Notes under the pieces: generated by a model
Databases searched by the model: none
Seen by the model: only the letters and a program-made list of their open reading frames with translations
What the model was told of the DNA's origin: nothing
Part shown: piece by piece, positions 26,895 to 35,274 of the stretch
Position numbering within the stretch: the stretch's first letter is position 1
How the letters are laid out: every line of letters begins with the position of its first letter
Source: Deltaproteobacteria bacterium UBA5756
GTDB taxonomy: Bacteria; Desulfobacterota; Syntrophorhabdia; Syntrophorhabdales; Syntrophorhabdaceae
Assembly (NCBI GenBank): GCA_002418985.1
Contig: DIFE01000123.1
Coordinates: forward strand, 1 to 56,605
Length of the DNA stretch: 56,605 nt
Direction: 5' to 3'
Translations under genes and position numbers: made by a program

Positions 26895-27362
26895 ATGGTT
26901 GACAGCTTAGCGTACACCCCGCAGATTACCCTTGAATTCAAGATAGGCGAGAAAGATTTCTTTGTTGCCGGAGAATGCGCGTCGCGGGTAAAAAAAACCC
27001 TTCAGCAGCTGGGACTCAAACAGAATGTCATCAAGAGGATAGCTATCATTATATATGAGGCCGCGATGAATGTAGCCATTCATGCAACTTCTGGAATGGT
27101 CACCGTCCACATCGAGCCTGACGCGATCACGATACGCACGGAAGATGTGGGGGCCGGCATCGAAGACATCGATCTCGCCATGAAGGAAGGATATTCCACG
27201 GCGACCTACGAGATCCGGGAAATGGGTTTTGGGGCCGGTATGGGCCTTTCCAATATAAAACAATGCTCCGACGACCTTAAGATCGAATCAAAGGTGGGTG
27301 TGGGAACGACTCTTAACGCCAAGGTCTATTTTCAAGAGCAACCGAGGCCGGCTGACAGGTAA
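26895..27362 (+). CDS. RsbW/SpoIIAB-like anti-sigma-type ATP-binding protein
   Basis: A 155-residue GHKL ATPase of the serine-kinase anti-sigma type. The N box is YEAAMNVAIHA (about residues 55-65), G1 is EDVGAGIEDID, and G2 is GFGAGMGLSNIKQ followed by GVGTTL. Such proteins phosphorylate a STAS-domain antagonist and bind a sigma factor or other output. No STAS protein is nearby. It ends three bases before the sensory hydrogenase-like gene, so the two are probably made together. The SpoIIE-type phosphatase at 15642, also next to a sensory H-cluster protein, could be its opposing enzyme; that is inference. Confidence 0.88.
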   Translation: MVDSLAYTPQITLEFKIGEKDFFVAGECASRVKKTLQQLGLKQNVIKRIAIIIYEAAMNVAIHATSGMVTVHIEPDAITIRTEDVGAGIEDIDLAMKEGYSTATYEIREMGFGAGMGLSNIKQCSDDLKIESKVGVGTTLNAKVYFQEQPRPADR

Positions 27363-27364
27363 TC

Positions 27365-28723
27365 ATGAATACATATTTCCATTCCGTTACACTCGACACG
27401 GATAAATGCAAGGGCTGTACGAATTGTATAAAACGGTGCCCCGTGGAGGCTATCCGCGTGCGTGACGGCAAGGCGGTGATCGTTGAGGAGCGTTGCATTG
27501 ATTGCGGTGAGTGCATCCGGGAGTGCCCCAACCACGCAAAGATAGCCGTTACGGACAGCCTGGCGAAACTGTCTGAATATAAATACAATATCGCCCTGCC
27601 CGCCCCGTCATTTTTCGGTCAGTTCAAGGAGCAGGTCAATATCGAGGATGTGCTTTATGCGTTCCGCGGCATAGGTTTCGACGAAGTCTTTGAAGTAGCG
27701 CTGGCGGCGGAGATCGTCGGTCACAGCGTTCATGAATTTTTGAATGAATATAAAGGCAAGCGGCCCATTTTTTCTTCAGCCTGTCCGGCCGTGCTGCGCC
27801 TCATGCAGATCAAATATCCCGACCTTTTGGACCAGGTAGCCCCTTTTCTGACTCCCATGGAAGTGGCGGCGCGGATCGCAAAGGAGCAGGCGTCGCGAAA
27901 ATTGGGCATTCCCTATGAAGAGATCGGTGCATTCTTCATTTCTCCCTGCCCGGCGAAGGTCACGGAGATGAGAAATCCCATGACGACCAAGCATTCCGCG
28001 GTAAATGGTGTAATCGGGGTAAACCTTATATATAAGGATATCATCCGGCATCTTGGGGACAGGACCACGAACGGCGGGCCGGACAGACTGCAGCGCGCCA
28101 CCAAATTCGGCATGGCCTGGGGATACGTGACGGGAGAGTCACGCAACATCGCGGCGGCCACCACGCTTGCCGTGGGGGGTATCCACAATGTCATCAGCCT
28201 CCTGGAAGAGATTGAACGGGGCGAGCTTAAAGATGTCGATTTTGTGGAAGTTCAAGCCTGTACCGGCGGCTGCGTGGGAGGGCCTCTCAATATTCAGAAT
28301 CTCTTTGTGGGCCGCATACGGCTTCGGGACCTCATAAAACGTTTCGGCACGCGGGAGGCGTATTTCACGGAAGCCGACCTTCAGGAGATCTACCGACAAA
28401 ACCGTTTTGCCGCCACGGAACCGGTGGAGCCCAGGGCGATCATGACCCTTGACGAGGATGTCTCCCGGGCTCTCATGAAGATGGAGCGCCTCGACCAGAT
28501 AACAGACGAATTGCCGGGCCTTGACTGCGGTGCCTGCGGGTCACCGAGTTGCAGGGCGCTTGCCGAAGACATAATTCGCGGTATAGCCTTCGAGACGGAC
28601 TGCGTCATCAAACTTCGGGAGAAGGTAAAGATATTGGCTGAGGAGATTCTTGACCTTGCCCGGATCGTTCCGCCCTCGATGAGCGATAATTCAAAAAAGG
28701 GCGACGTCGGGCGGGAGCATTGA
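27365..28723 (+). CDS. Sensory-type [FeFe]-hydrogenase-like protein lacking a PAS domain
   Basis: A 452-residue H-cluster protein: two 4Fe-4S ferredoxin sites (C15-C25, C44-C54), H-cluster domain (about 75-320), and a C-terminal Fe-S motif C388-x2-C391-x4-C396-x16-C413. The H-cluster loops are SSACPAV (A139, C140, so the proton-relay cysteine is missing), SPCPAKV (C195) and ACTGGCVGG (C299, C303). The four cluster ligands remain but the catalytic cysteine is lost, as in sensory hydrogenases. Unlike the protein at 16792 it has no PAS or kinase-like output domain; output may pass to the flanking ATPase, DRTGG or PHP proteins. The ATG is three bases after the preceding stop. Confidence 0.88.
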   Translation: MNTYFHSVTLDTDKCKGCTNCIKRCPVEAIRVRDGKAVIVEERCIDCGECIRECPNHAKIAVTDSLAKLSEYKYNIALPAPSFFGQFKEQVNIEDVLYAFRGIGFDEVFEVALAAEIVGHSVHEFLNEYKGKRPIFSSACPAVLRLMQIKYPDLLDQVAPFLTPMEVAARIAKEQASRKLGIPYEEIGAFFISPCPAKVTEMRNPMTTKHSAVNGVIGVNLIYKDIIRHLGDRTTNGGPDRLQRATKFGMAWGYVTGESRNIAAATTLAVGGIHNVISLLEEIERGELKDVDFVEVQACTGGCVGGPLNIQNLFVGRIRLRDLIKRFGTREAYFTEADLQEIYRQNRFAATEPVEPRAIMTLDEDVSRALMKMERLDQITDELPGLDCGACGSPSCRALAEDIIRGIAFETDCVIKLREKVKILAEEILDLARIVPPSMSDNSKKGDVGREH

Positions 28724-28824
28724 TATTTTTTTCAAGGCGGGCCGCCTGGAAGTTTTTGCGGGCTGCCGTACTAGACTGATACTGTGTTTTGGACTAAAAA
28801 CTACACTATGGCAGGGAGGAAAAG

Positions 28825-29163
28825 ATGACCGTTGGTGAACTTGCAGGGGTGCTTGGCCTGGAGGTACTCACGGGTGATACCAACCTCGGTAGAGAGGTAC
28901 GATCCGGATACACCTCTGATCTGCTTTCCGATGTGATCGCCAACATAGGTGATGATGCTGTATGGATCACCATCCAGCGGCACGTGAACATCCTCGGGGT
29001 GGCAAAACTGAAGGATGTCCCGGCCATCATTATCCCCCGGAAACTGCAACTCGAAGAGGGATTTATAACCAAGGCACGTCAGGAAGACATAGCAATCCTG
29101 AGAGGCAGCGCCTCGGCGTTTGAGCTTTCCGGTCTCATCTACAACGAACTGAAGAGAGGCTAG
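28825..29163 (+). CDS. DRTGG-domain protein (copy 2)
   Basis: A 112-residue stand-alone DRTGG domain with GGGAGGA before the ATG. Core segments are MTVGELAGVLGLEVLTG, GYTSDLLSDVIANIGDDA, LGVAKLKDVPAIIIPRKLQ and SAFELSGLIYNELK. It is closer to the family consensus than copy 1 and lacks its cysteines. It lies between the sensory H-cluster protein and the PHP protein. The ligand is unknown. Confidence 0.85.
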   Translation: MTVGELAGVLGLEVLTGDTNLGREVRSGYTSDLLSDVIANIGDDAVWITIQRHVNILGVAKLKDVPAIIIPRKLQLEEGFITKARQEDIAILRGSASAFELSGLIYNELKRG

Positions 29164-29170
29164 AGAGGGC

Positions 29171-29908
29171 TTGCCTGATTTTGCCTGCGATCTGCATATA
29201 CATACGACCCTATCACCCTGCGGCAGTCTTGACATGTCTCCCAGGGTCATCGTCGGGAAAGCGCGGGAAGCGGGGCTCGACATTATAGCTGTAACGGACC
29301 ACAACATGACGGAGAATACACCTTACGTGAAAGAAGCAGGCGAACGCTGTGGGCTTGTCGTCCTTGCCGGCATGGAACTTCAGACGCGGGAGGAGATACA
29401 CCTCATAGCGGTTTTTGACGACTACGACAGCGCCTATGAGCTGCAGCTCATGATCTACGATCTCTTGCCTGCGGTGCCTAACGATGTCGAATTCTGGGGT
29501 GATCAGGTTGTAGTGGACACACGGGACACTATAGTCCGCAGCGAGGACAAGCTGCTTATCAGCTCGGCCCAGATATCCATCGAGGACGCAACCTCCTGGA
29601 TAAAGTCCCACGGCGGGATAGCCATACCCTCCCATATTGACAGCCCGACCTTCAGTATAATCAGCCAGCTCGGTTTCATACCGGCGGACATTCCCTTCGA
29701 TGCCCTCGAGATAAGAAATCCGGAAAATGCCGGAGCTTTCATGCCGTTCATTATGAGAAAGGATATCCCCTTTGTGACATTCTCCGATGCCCACTACCCG
29801 GGGGACATCGGCAAGAGAAGGACCATTCTGACACTGGGCGCCCCCGATTGCGGGAACATCGAAGACGCGTTGAGGTCCATGGGGCGGCAGACGGGGCCGT
29901 TGTCATGA
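29171..29908 (+). CDS. PHP-domain metal-dependent phosphoesterase
   Basis: A 245-residue PHP protein read from TTG 29171, seven bases after the preceding stop with AGAGAGGG upstream. The metal-binding motifs are DLHIHTTLSPCGS (residues 6-18), AVTDHNM, ELQTREEIHLIAVF, IPSHIDSP and FSDAHYP, so the phosphoesterase site looks intact. Stand-alone PHP enzymes act on nucleotides, histidinol phosphate or nucleic-acid ends; the substrate here is not evident. Its fixed place between DRTGG and ATPase genes in a hydrogenase operon suggests it makes or destroys a small signal. The stop overlaps the next start (ATGA). Confidence 0.87.
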   Translation: MPDFACDLHIHTTLSPCGSLDMSPRVIVGKAREAGLDIIAVTDHNMTENTPYVKEAGERCGLVVLAGMELQTREEIHLIAVFDDYDSAYELQLMIYDLLPAVPNDVEFWGDQVVVDTRDTIVRSEDKLLISSAQISIEDATSWIKSHGGIAIPSHIDSPTFSIISQLGFIPADIPFDALEIRNPENAGAFMPFIMRKDIPFVTFSDAHYPGDIGKRRTILTLGAPDCGNIEDALRSMGRQTGPLS

Positions 29909-30435
29909 TGGAGGATATTTCATCCCATATCATGGATATAGTGATGAACTCAGTGACTGCCGAAGCAAAACATATTTCCGTCGTCATTGAAAAGGACCCC
30001 CGCACCTCGATCCTGGGCCTGACCATAGCCGACGACGGGGTGGGAATGGACAGTGAAACGGCGCAGAAGGTACAGGATCCCTTTTTCTCCACGAAGACGG
30101 GAAGAAAAGTGGGGCTCGGGATACCTCTTTTGAAAGGTACGGCCGAAACGACGGGCGGCAGCTTTGAACTCACCAGTGCAAAGGGCGCGGGAACGACGAT
30201 CAGGGCAACCTTCGACTCACGGCACCCTGACCTGCCCCCCATGGGGAACGTCAGAGATACCTTCTTCGTCCTCATCGTGAGCCATCCCGACGTCGATTTC
30301 AACTTTCATTATTTCGTTGATGGCAAGAACTTTACGCTGGATACCGGGGAACTGAAACGCGAACTGGATGGCGTTCCCGTCAATCATCCGGAAGTCATCA
30401 GTTTCCTGAGCAAATATCTTGACGAACATCTATGA
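29905..30435 (+). CDS. Second GHKL ATP-binding protein of the hydrogenase operon
   Basis: A 176-residue HATPase domain protein starting at ATG 29905, overlapping the PHP stop by four bases. The boxes are DIVMNSVTAEAKHI (N), ADDGVGMDSE (G1), STKTGRKVGLGIPLLKG (G2) and GAGTTI. No HisKA phospho-acceptor domain is present. The C-terminal 60 residues (VSHPDVDFNFHYFVDGKNF onwards) are an added module found in hydrogenase-linked members. It differs from the RsbW-like protein at 26895, being nearer to histidine-kinase ATPases. Its kinase activity and target are unproven. Confidence 0.85.
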   Translation: MMEDISSHIMDIVMNSVTAEAKHISVVIEKDPRTSILGLTIADDGVGMDSETAQKVQDPFFSTKTGRKVGLGIPLLKGTAETTGGSFELTSAKGAGTTIRATFDSRHPDLPPMGNVRDTFFVLIVSHPDVDFNFHYFVDGKNFTLDTGELKRELDGVPVNHPEVISFLSKYLDEHL

Positions 30436-30473
30436 TTTTATATAGATTGTTATCACCATAAGGAGGCCGAGAG

Positions 30474-30824
30474 ATGAACCTTGAAGAGCTGAAAAAAATA
30501 AGGGAAAAAGCGCAAAAGGATGTGGAGTTGAGGCAGAAGCAATCGCGGGTGCGGATCGTGGTGGGCATGGGCACGAGTGGTATCGCGGCCGGTGCACGTG
30601 ACGTACTCAAGACTTTTGTTGAAGAAGTGGGCAAACGGAACCTTGCCGACGTCATCGTGACGCAGACCGGTGAGAAGGGTCTTGCTTCACAAGAGCCGAT
30701 GGTGGAGGTCTTCGAAGAAGGCAAACCCGCCGTGGTATACGGCAACATGAGTCCCGAGAAAGCAAAAAGGGTGGTTGTAGAGCACGTAGTCAACGGGCAC
30801 CCCGTTTCGGAATTTGCCATTTAG
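30474..30824 (+). CDS. Thioredoxin-like ferredoxin-fold protein without cysteines
   Basis: A 116-residue protein of the family that normally binds a 2Fe-2S cluster (NuoE/HydA-C-terminus fold), with AAGGAGG before the ATG. The fold is recognisable (VRIVVGMGTSGIAAGA, residues 26-41; TQTGEKGLASQEPMVEV, 64-80; VVEHVVNGHPV), but there is no cysteine anywhere: the positions equivalent to the four ligands hold G31, S35 or G36, E67 and A71. It therefore cannot bind the cluster and may be a structural or regulatory subunit. The next NuoF shows the same loss in its own thioredoxin-like domain. Confidence 0.85.
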   Translation: MNLEELKKIREKAQKDVELRQKQSRVRIVVGMGTSGIAAGARDVLKTFVEEVGKRNLADVIVTQTGEKGLASQEPMVEVFEEGKPAVVYGNMSPEKAKRVVVEHVVNGHPVSEFAI

Positions 30825-30846
30825 GCAAACTAAAAAGGAGGCCGGC

Positions 30847-31305
30847 TTGAACAGGGAAGCTATTCTCAAGAAGTTTGAACCAAACCTCAGCAACATTCTC
30901 TATATTATGCATGATCTCCAGGACAACAATCCCGAGAAATACCTTGCCAAAGAGGATATCGAGGCCTGCGCGGATTACCTGAACGTTCCTTACAGCTACG
31001 TTCACAGCGTGGCGAGTTTCTACACTATGTTCAGTCTCAAACCGCGGGGAAGAAACATTATACGTATCTGTGAATCTCCACCCTGCCATCTCATGGGGGC
31101 GGACTCCCTTATCGATTACCTCAAAGGTTCGCTGAAAGTGGATATAGGAGGAACAACGAAGGACGGTATGTTCACGCTGGAATTGACAAGCTGCCTCGGC
31201 GTCTGTGGTGTGGCACCAGCCATGATGCTTAACGAAGAGATGTTCGGCAATCTCACGCCCGAGAAAGTCGACTCCATCCTTGACAAGAGGAGAAAAGAGA
31301 TATGA
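30847..31305 (+). CDS. NuoE-like 2Fe-2S subunit of the second hydrogenase
   Basis: A 152-residue NuoE protein. I choose TTG 30847 because AAGGAGG sits at about 30835-30841; an ATG at 30814 would overlap the previous gene and has no site. The cluster ligands are intact: CESPPC (C-x4-C) and SCLGVC (C-x3-C). The N-terminal helices (NLSNILYIMHDLQDNNPEKYL, YSYVHSVASFYTMF) are normal. Its stop overlaps the next start (ATGA), so it pairs with the NuoF at 31302. Confidence 0.92.
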   Translation: MNREAILKKFEPNLSNILYIMHDLQDNNPEKYLAKEDIEACADYLNVPYSYVHSVASFYTMFSLKPRGRNIIRICESPPCHLMGADSLIDYLKGSLKVDIGGTTKDGMFTLELTSCLGVCGVAPAMMLNEEMFGNLTPEKVDSILDKRRKEI

Positions 31306-32891
31306 ACCTCGTAAGAAACCACGTATTGATCAGTATCGATGCAGGGACGATCATGGCAGGAGCCCGGGCGGTCGAGAAGGCCCTGGTGGACGAGATCAAC
31401 AGGCAGGGTCTTGCAGGTGAGATAGCCGTCCTGGAGACGGGCAGCATAGGGGCAACCGGTCAGGGGGTTGTCATTGTCGTTTATCCCGAAGGCCTCTATT
31501 ATGCGAACGTTACCTCTGAGGACGCTTCGGAAATCGTTGAGGAACATCTGCTGAAGGGAAGGCCCGTTAAGAGACTCATAATGACGGAGATGCCCAGGCA
31601 GCAGGTCATCAGGAAAGAAAAGGCGGGTCTTCTCAAAGAGCAGGCCCGGATAGTGCTGCGCAACAGCGGCGTCATCAACCCGGAAAACATTGACGAATAC
31701 ATCGCCGAGGGAGGATACGAGGGGATCGAAAGAGCTTTTACCGAACTAAAGCCCGCCGGAGTCATAAAGGAAATCAAGGATTCCGGTCTTGTGGGCAGGG
31801 GCGGCGCGGCTTTTACGACAGCTATGAAATGGGATTTTGCGAGTAAGGCCCCTGGCGATCCGAAATATATCATCTGCAACGCCGACGAGGGCGAACCGGG
31901 AACATTCAAAGACAGGCTAATCCTCGAAGGCGACCCCCACAAACTCATTGAAGGTATGATGCTGGCCGGATATGCTGTCGGTGCCGCGAAAGGGTTCATC
32001 TACATCCGCGGTGAATATGCCCTTTCCATCGAGCGCCTTGAAAAGGCCATCACACAGGCCAGACTGTACGGACTGCTCGGCGAGAATATACTCGAAAGCG
32101 GTTTCAGTTTTGATCTGGCAGTGATGAAGGGCGCGGGGGCCTATGTCTGTGGTGAAGAAACCGCACTCATAGAATCGTTGGAAGGCAAGAGAGGCCATCC
32201 ACGGAACAAACCGCCATACCCGGTGACGGAGGGTCTCTGGGGAAAGCCGACGGTAGTGAACAACGTGGAAACACTGGCCAACGTGCCTGAGATCATCCGC
32301 AACGGCGCCGCCTGGTACCGGGGCTACGGTACTGACAAATGTCCCGGGACGAAGGTCTACACCATAATCGGGAACGTGGCGACGCCCGGCCTCATCGAAG
32401 CGGAGATGGGAACCACGCTTCGCGATATCATTTACGAATATGCCGGCGGTATCAAGGAAGGAAAGAAATTCAAAGGGGCCCTGGTCGGTGGCGCCGCGGG
32501 GGCCTTCATGGGACCGGAGATGCTCGATGCGAAGATGGATTTCGTAAACCTTAAGGAATACGCGGCCGTACTTGGTTCGGGCGCCATTCTCGTTATGGAC
32601 GAGAGCACCGACATAGTGGGTATGCTGCAAAGCGTGCTGCACTTCTTTAAACATGAATCCTGCGGTCACTGCGTGCCGTGCCGTCTTGGCACGAAACAGC
32701 TGGTTGAGATAGTCGACCGTATAGCTGGAGGAAAGGGGAAAGTCGAAGATATTGAAAGCCTCGTCAAGATATCCGAGGTGATGCGGGACACGTCGTTCTG
32801 CCCCCTGGGGCAATCGTTGAACCTTCCCATATCCAGTTCGCTTAAATATTTTAGGGACGAGGTGTACGGCCGGGTCCAGCAGCCCGCATGA
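31302..32891 (+). CDS. NuoF-like flavoprotein subunit with cysteine-free N-terminal domain
   Basis: A 529-residue NAD(H)/FMN subunit of the second hydrogenase. The NuoF core is present: GLVGRGGAAFTTAMKW (variant of GRGGAGFPTG), CNADEGEPGTFKD, CGEETALIESLEG and the 4Fe-4S site ESCGHCVPCRLGT with a fourth cysteine in FCPLGQ. The N-terminal thioredoxin-like domain has lost all four 2Fe-2S ligands: S11, T16, S48 and T52 replace the cysteines seen in the copies at 20549 and 35275. It also lacks the C-terminal ferredoxin domain of full HydB, ending at GRVQQPA. Electron routes in and out are thus fewer than in Thermotoga-type HydB. Confidence 0.93.
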   Translation: MNLVRNHVLISIDAGTIMAGARAVEKALVDEINRQGLAGEIAVLETGSIGATGQGVVIVVYPEGLYYANVTSEDASEIVEEHLLKGRPVKRLIMTEMPRQQVIRKEKAGLLKEQARIVLRNSGVINPENIDEYIAEGGYEGIERAFTELKPAGVIKEIKDSGLVGRGGAAFTTAMKWDFASKAPGDPKYIICNADEGEPGTFKDRLILEGDPHKLIEGMMLAGYAVGAAKGFIYIRGEYALSIERLEKAITQARLYGLLGENILESGFSFDLAVMKGAGAYVCGEETALIESLEGKRGHPRNKPPYPVTEGLWGKPTVVNNVETLANVPEIIRNGAAWYRGYGTDKCPGTKVYTIIGNVATPGLIEAEMGTTLRDIIYEYAGGIKEGKKFKGALVGGAAGAFMGPEMLDAKMDFVNLKEYAAVLGSGAILVMDESTDIVGMLQSVLHFFKHESCGHCVPCRLGTKQLVEIVDRIAGGKGKVEDIESLVKISEVMRDTSFCPLGQSLNLPISSSLKYFRDEVYGRVQQPA

Positions 32892-32928
32892 TCTGAATGG
32901 TCATCCAAGGAGGTAGCATAGAGACGCT

Positions 32929-34686
32929 ATGATAAAAGCGACTATAAACAACGTGGAGATAGAGGCGCCCGAGGGGACAAGTATCCTCTGGGCGGCAAAA
33001 AAAGCAGGCTTTACCATTCCCACCCTGTGCAACCACCCCGATCTGAAGCCGGGTGGCCAGTGCGGTATCTGCGTCGTAGAGATAGAAGGCATACCCGGCC
33101 TGAAGAGGGCCTGTATGACGCCAGTGGGAGAAGGTTTCAAAGTGAAGACGCATACGCCGAGGATCATGGCGACGCGCAGGCAGCTTGTCGAGCTTATCCT
33201 CTCCAACCATGATACAGATTGCCTGACTTGCGTCAAGAACAACAACTGCGAGCTTCAGCAGCTTGCCTCGATAGTCGGCATCAACGTTCACGATTACAGC
33301 AGATCCGGGGAAAGGCTTCCCATCGATCGGTCAAGTGTCTCCATCGTTCGTGATCCCAACAAGTGCATACTTTGCGGGCGTTGCATCCAGGTTTGCAGCA
33401 ATGTACAGACCGTTGATGCCCTCGCCGTCAACCACAGAGGGTTCGACACGGTCATCACGACAGCCTTTGACGCAGGTCTCGGCAACAGTGTCTGCATCAA
33501 TTGCGGTCAGTGTGTTGTTCATTGCCCCGTCGGGGCGCTCTACGAAAAAAGCGCCACCGAGGAGGTCTGGGAGGCTCTGCACGATCCCGACAAGTTCGTC
33601 GTGGTCCAGGAGGCCCCCGCGGTAAGGGTCATGCTTGGCGAAGAATTCGGTATGCCCACGGGCTCACTGGTCAGCGGCAAGATGCACGCGGCCCTGAGAA
33701 GGCTTGGTTTCGATGCTGTACTGGAGACGAACTTTACCGCAGATCTTACCATCATGGAGGAAGGCACGGAACTGATAGACAGGCTGACCTCCGGCAGGAA
33801 CCTGCCTCTTATTACCTCCTGCAGCCCCGGTTGGATCAAGTTCATGGAAACCTATTTTCATGACTTGATCCCCCATATGTCCACTGCAAAATCACCGCAG
33901 CAGATGTTCGGAGCTCTGGCAAAGACATACTACGCCGAGGTGAAGGGGATAGACCCCGGGAAGATAGTATCGGTATCCATCATGCCCTGCACGGCAAAAA
34001 AATTTGAGTGTCAAAGGCCCGAGATGAACGCGAGCGGTTACCAGGATGTCGATTATGTGCTTACGACGAGGGAGATCGGCAGGATGATGCGTGAGGCGGG
34101 CCTCGACGTAAAAGAGATGCCCGACGAACCCCCGGACGATATCCTGGGTGATTATACCGGTGCGGCTACCATCTTCGGCGCCACGGGCGGTGTCATGGAG
34201 GCTGCGGTGCGAAGCGCTTACCGTCTTGTCACCGGCAAGGAACTTGAAAACGTGGAGATAAAGCCTGTCAGGGGTCTGCAAGGCATCAAGGAAGCAGAGA
34301 TAGATATCGACGGCACGAGGGTGAAGGTTGCCGTCGCCCATAGCTGCGGTCAGGCAAGAAAGCTTCTCAACAAGGTACAGGATCAGATCGCCAAAGAGGG
34401 AAAATCGGAGTATCAGTTCATCGAGGTCATGGCGTGTCCCGGCGGGTGCGTCGGCGGCGGCGGCCAGTCCTGGGGCAGCAACATGGCGAAGCGTGCCAGA
34501 AGAGGTGAATCCCTCTACGAGGAAGACCGGAGTCTTCCGCTGCGGCGTTCCCACGAGAATCCTTCCGTTCTCGCCCTCTATGAAAAGTTTCTTGAAAAAC
34601 CAAATTCGGAGAAGGCTCACAAACTTCTCCATACACACTATTACAAACGGAGTACTGTGGACGGTAAAATAAAACCAGCCTCGTAA
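32929..34686 (+). CDS. hydA: [FeFe]-hydrogenase catalytic subunit, second trimer
   Basis: The 585-residue HydA has 2Fe-2S (C34, C45, C48, C62), His-Cys 4Fe-4S (HDTDCLTC), two 4Fe-4S sites (C146-C156, C189-C199) and the H-cluster domain: TSCSPGW (C298, S299), MPCTAKKFE and MACPGGCVGGGGQ. The residue before the proline, which in Clostridium CpI is the ligand C300, is serine here. The proton-relay cysteine is kept. The C-terminal 2Fe-2S thioredoxin-like domain of the first HydA is absent. The start is ATG 32929; the ribosome binding site AAGGAGG is about 18 bases upstream, rather far. It completes a NuoE-NuoF-HydA trio and is followed after 37 bases by another. Confidence 0.94.
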   Translation: MIKATINNVEIEAPEGTSILWAAKKAGFTIPTLCNHPDLKPGGQCGICVVEIEGIPGLKRACMTPVGEGFKVKTHTPRIMATRRQLVELILSNHDTDCLTCVKNNNCELQQLASIVGINVHDYSRSGERLPIDRSSVSIVRDPNKCILCGRCIQVCSNVQTVDALAVNHRGFDTVITTAFDAGLGNSVCINCGQCVVHCPVGALYEKSATEEVWEALHDPDKFVVVQEAPAVRVMLGEEFGMPTGSLVSGKMHAALRRLGFDAVLETNFTADLTIMEEGTELIDRLTSGRNLPLITSCSPGWIKFMETYFHDLIPHMSTAKSPQQMFGALAKTYYAEVKGIDPGKIVSVSIMPCTAKKFECQRPEMNASGYQDVDYVLTTREIGRMMREAGLDVKEMPDEPPDDILGDYTGAATIFGATGGVMEAAVRSAYRLVTGKELENVEIKPVRGLQGIKEAEIDIDGTRVKVAVAHSCGQARKLLNKVQDQIAKEGKSEYQFIEVMACPGGCVGGGGQSWGSNMAKRARRGESLYEEDRSLPLRRSHENPSVLALYEKFLEKPNSEKAHKLLHTHYYKRSTVDGKIKPAS

Positions 34687-34723
34687 ACTTGATAGCGAGT
34701 CCACTCGAAGGGAGGAAGTAAAG

Positions 34724-35221
34724 ATGTCGCAAGAAAAGCAATGTCAGTGTGCCGAGGTTCAGGAGGAAGAGCTCTATCCCCGGCTGGAAGAAGTCATCAC
34801 GGAACATCGTGGGAAGGGACAGGACCTCATCATGGTGCTCCACAAGGCACAGAACCTGTTCGGCTACCTTCCAAGGAAGGCTCAGGAAATGGTTGCCGAA
34901 GGGCTCAATGTTTCGCTCAATGAGGTCTATGGTGTAATCACCTTTTATAATTTCTTCTCTACGGTGCCCCAGGGAAGGAATAGTGTCAAGGTGTGTCTTG
35001 GCACGGCATGCTACGTGAGAGGTTCCCAGGAGGTCCTCGACAAAGCGCAGAAAGAACTCGGGATCAAGGTAGGCGGCACGACGGAAGACCGGCGGTATTC
35101 CTTGGATGTTGTGCGTTGTATCGGGGCCTGTGGCCTTGCGCCGGCAATGCTGGTCAATGAAGATGTATACGGGCGGGTCAAATCGCCGCATCTTCCCGAT
35201 ATACTTGCGAAGTATGAATAA
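34724..35221 (+). CDS. hydC: NuoE-like 2Fe-2S subunit of the third hydrogenase
   Basis: A 165-residue NuoE protein with GGGAGG upstream of ATG 34724. The ligands are CLGTACYVRG (C-x4-C) and RCIGACGLAPAM (C-x3-C). An N-terminal extension, MSQEKQCQCAEVQEEE, carries two further cysteines of unknown role. It begins the second NuoE-NuoF-HydA set of the operon. Confidence 0.93.
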   Translation: MSQEKQCQCAEVQEEELYPRLEEVITEHRGKGQDLIMVLHKAQNLFGYLPRKAQEMVAEGLNVSLNEVYGVITFYNFFSTVPQGRNSVKVCLGTACYVRGSQEVLDKAQKELGIKVGGTTEDRRYSLDVVRCIGACGLAPAMLVNEDVYGRVKSPHLPDILAKYE

Positions 35222-35274
35222 GGTTGAGGACTATGAGCGAAGCTGCAAAGTATGAGTAAGGAGGAAGGATAAAC

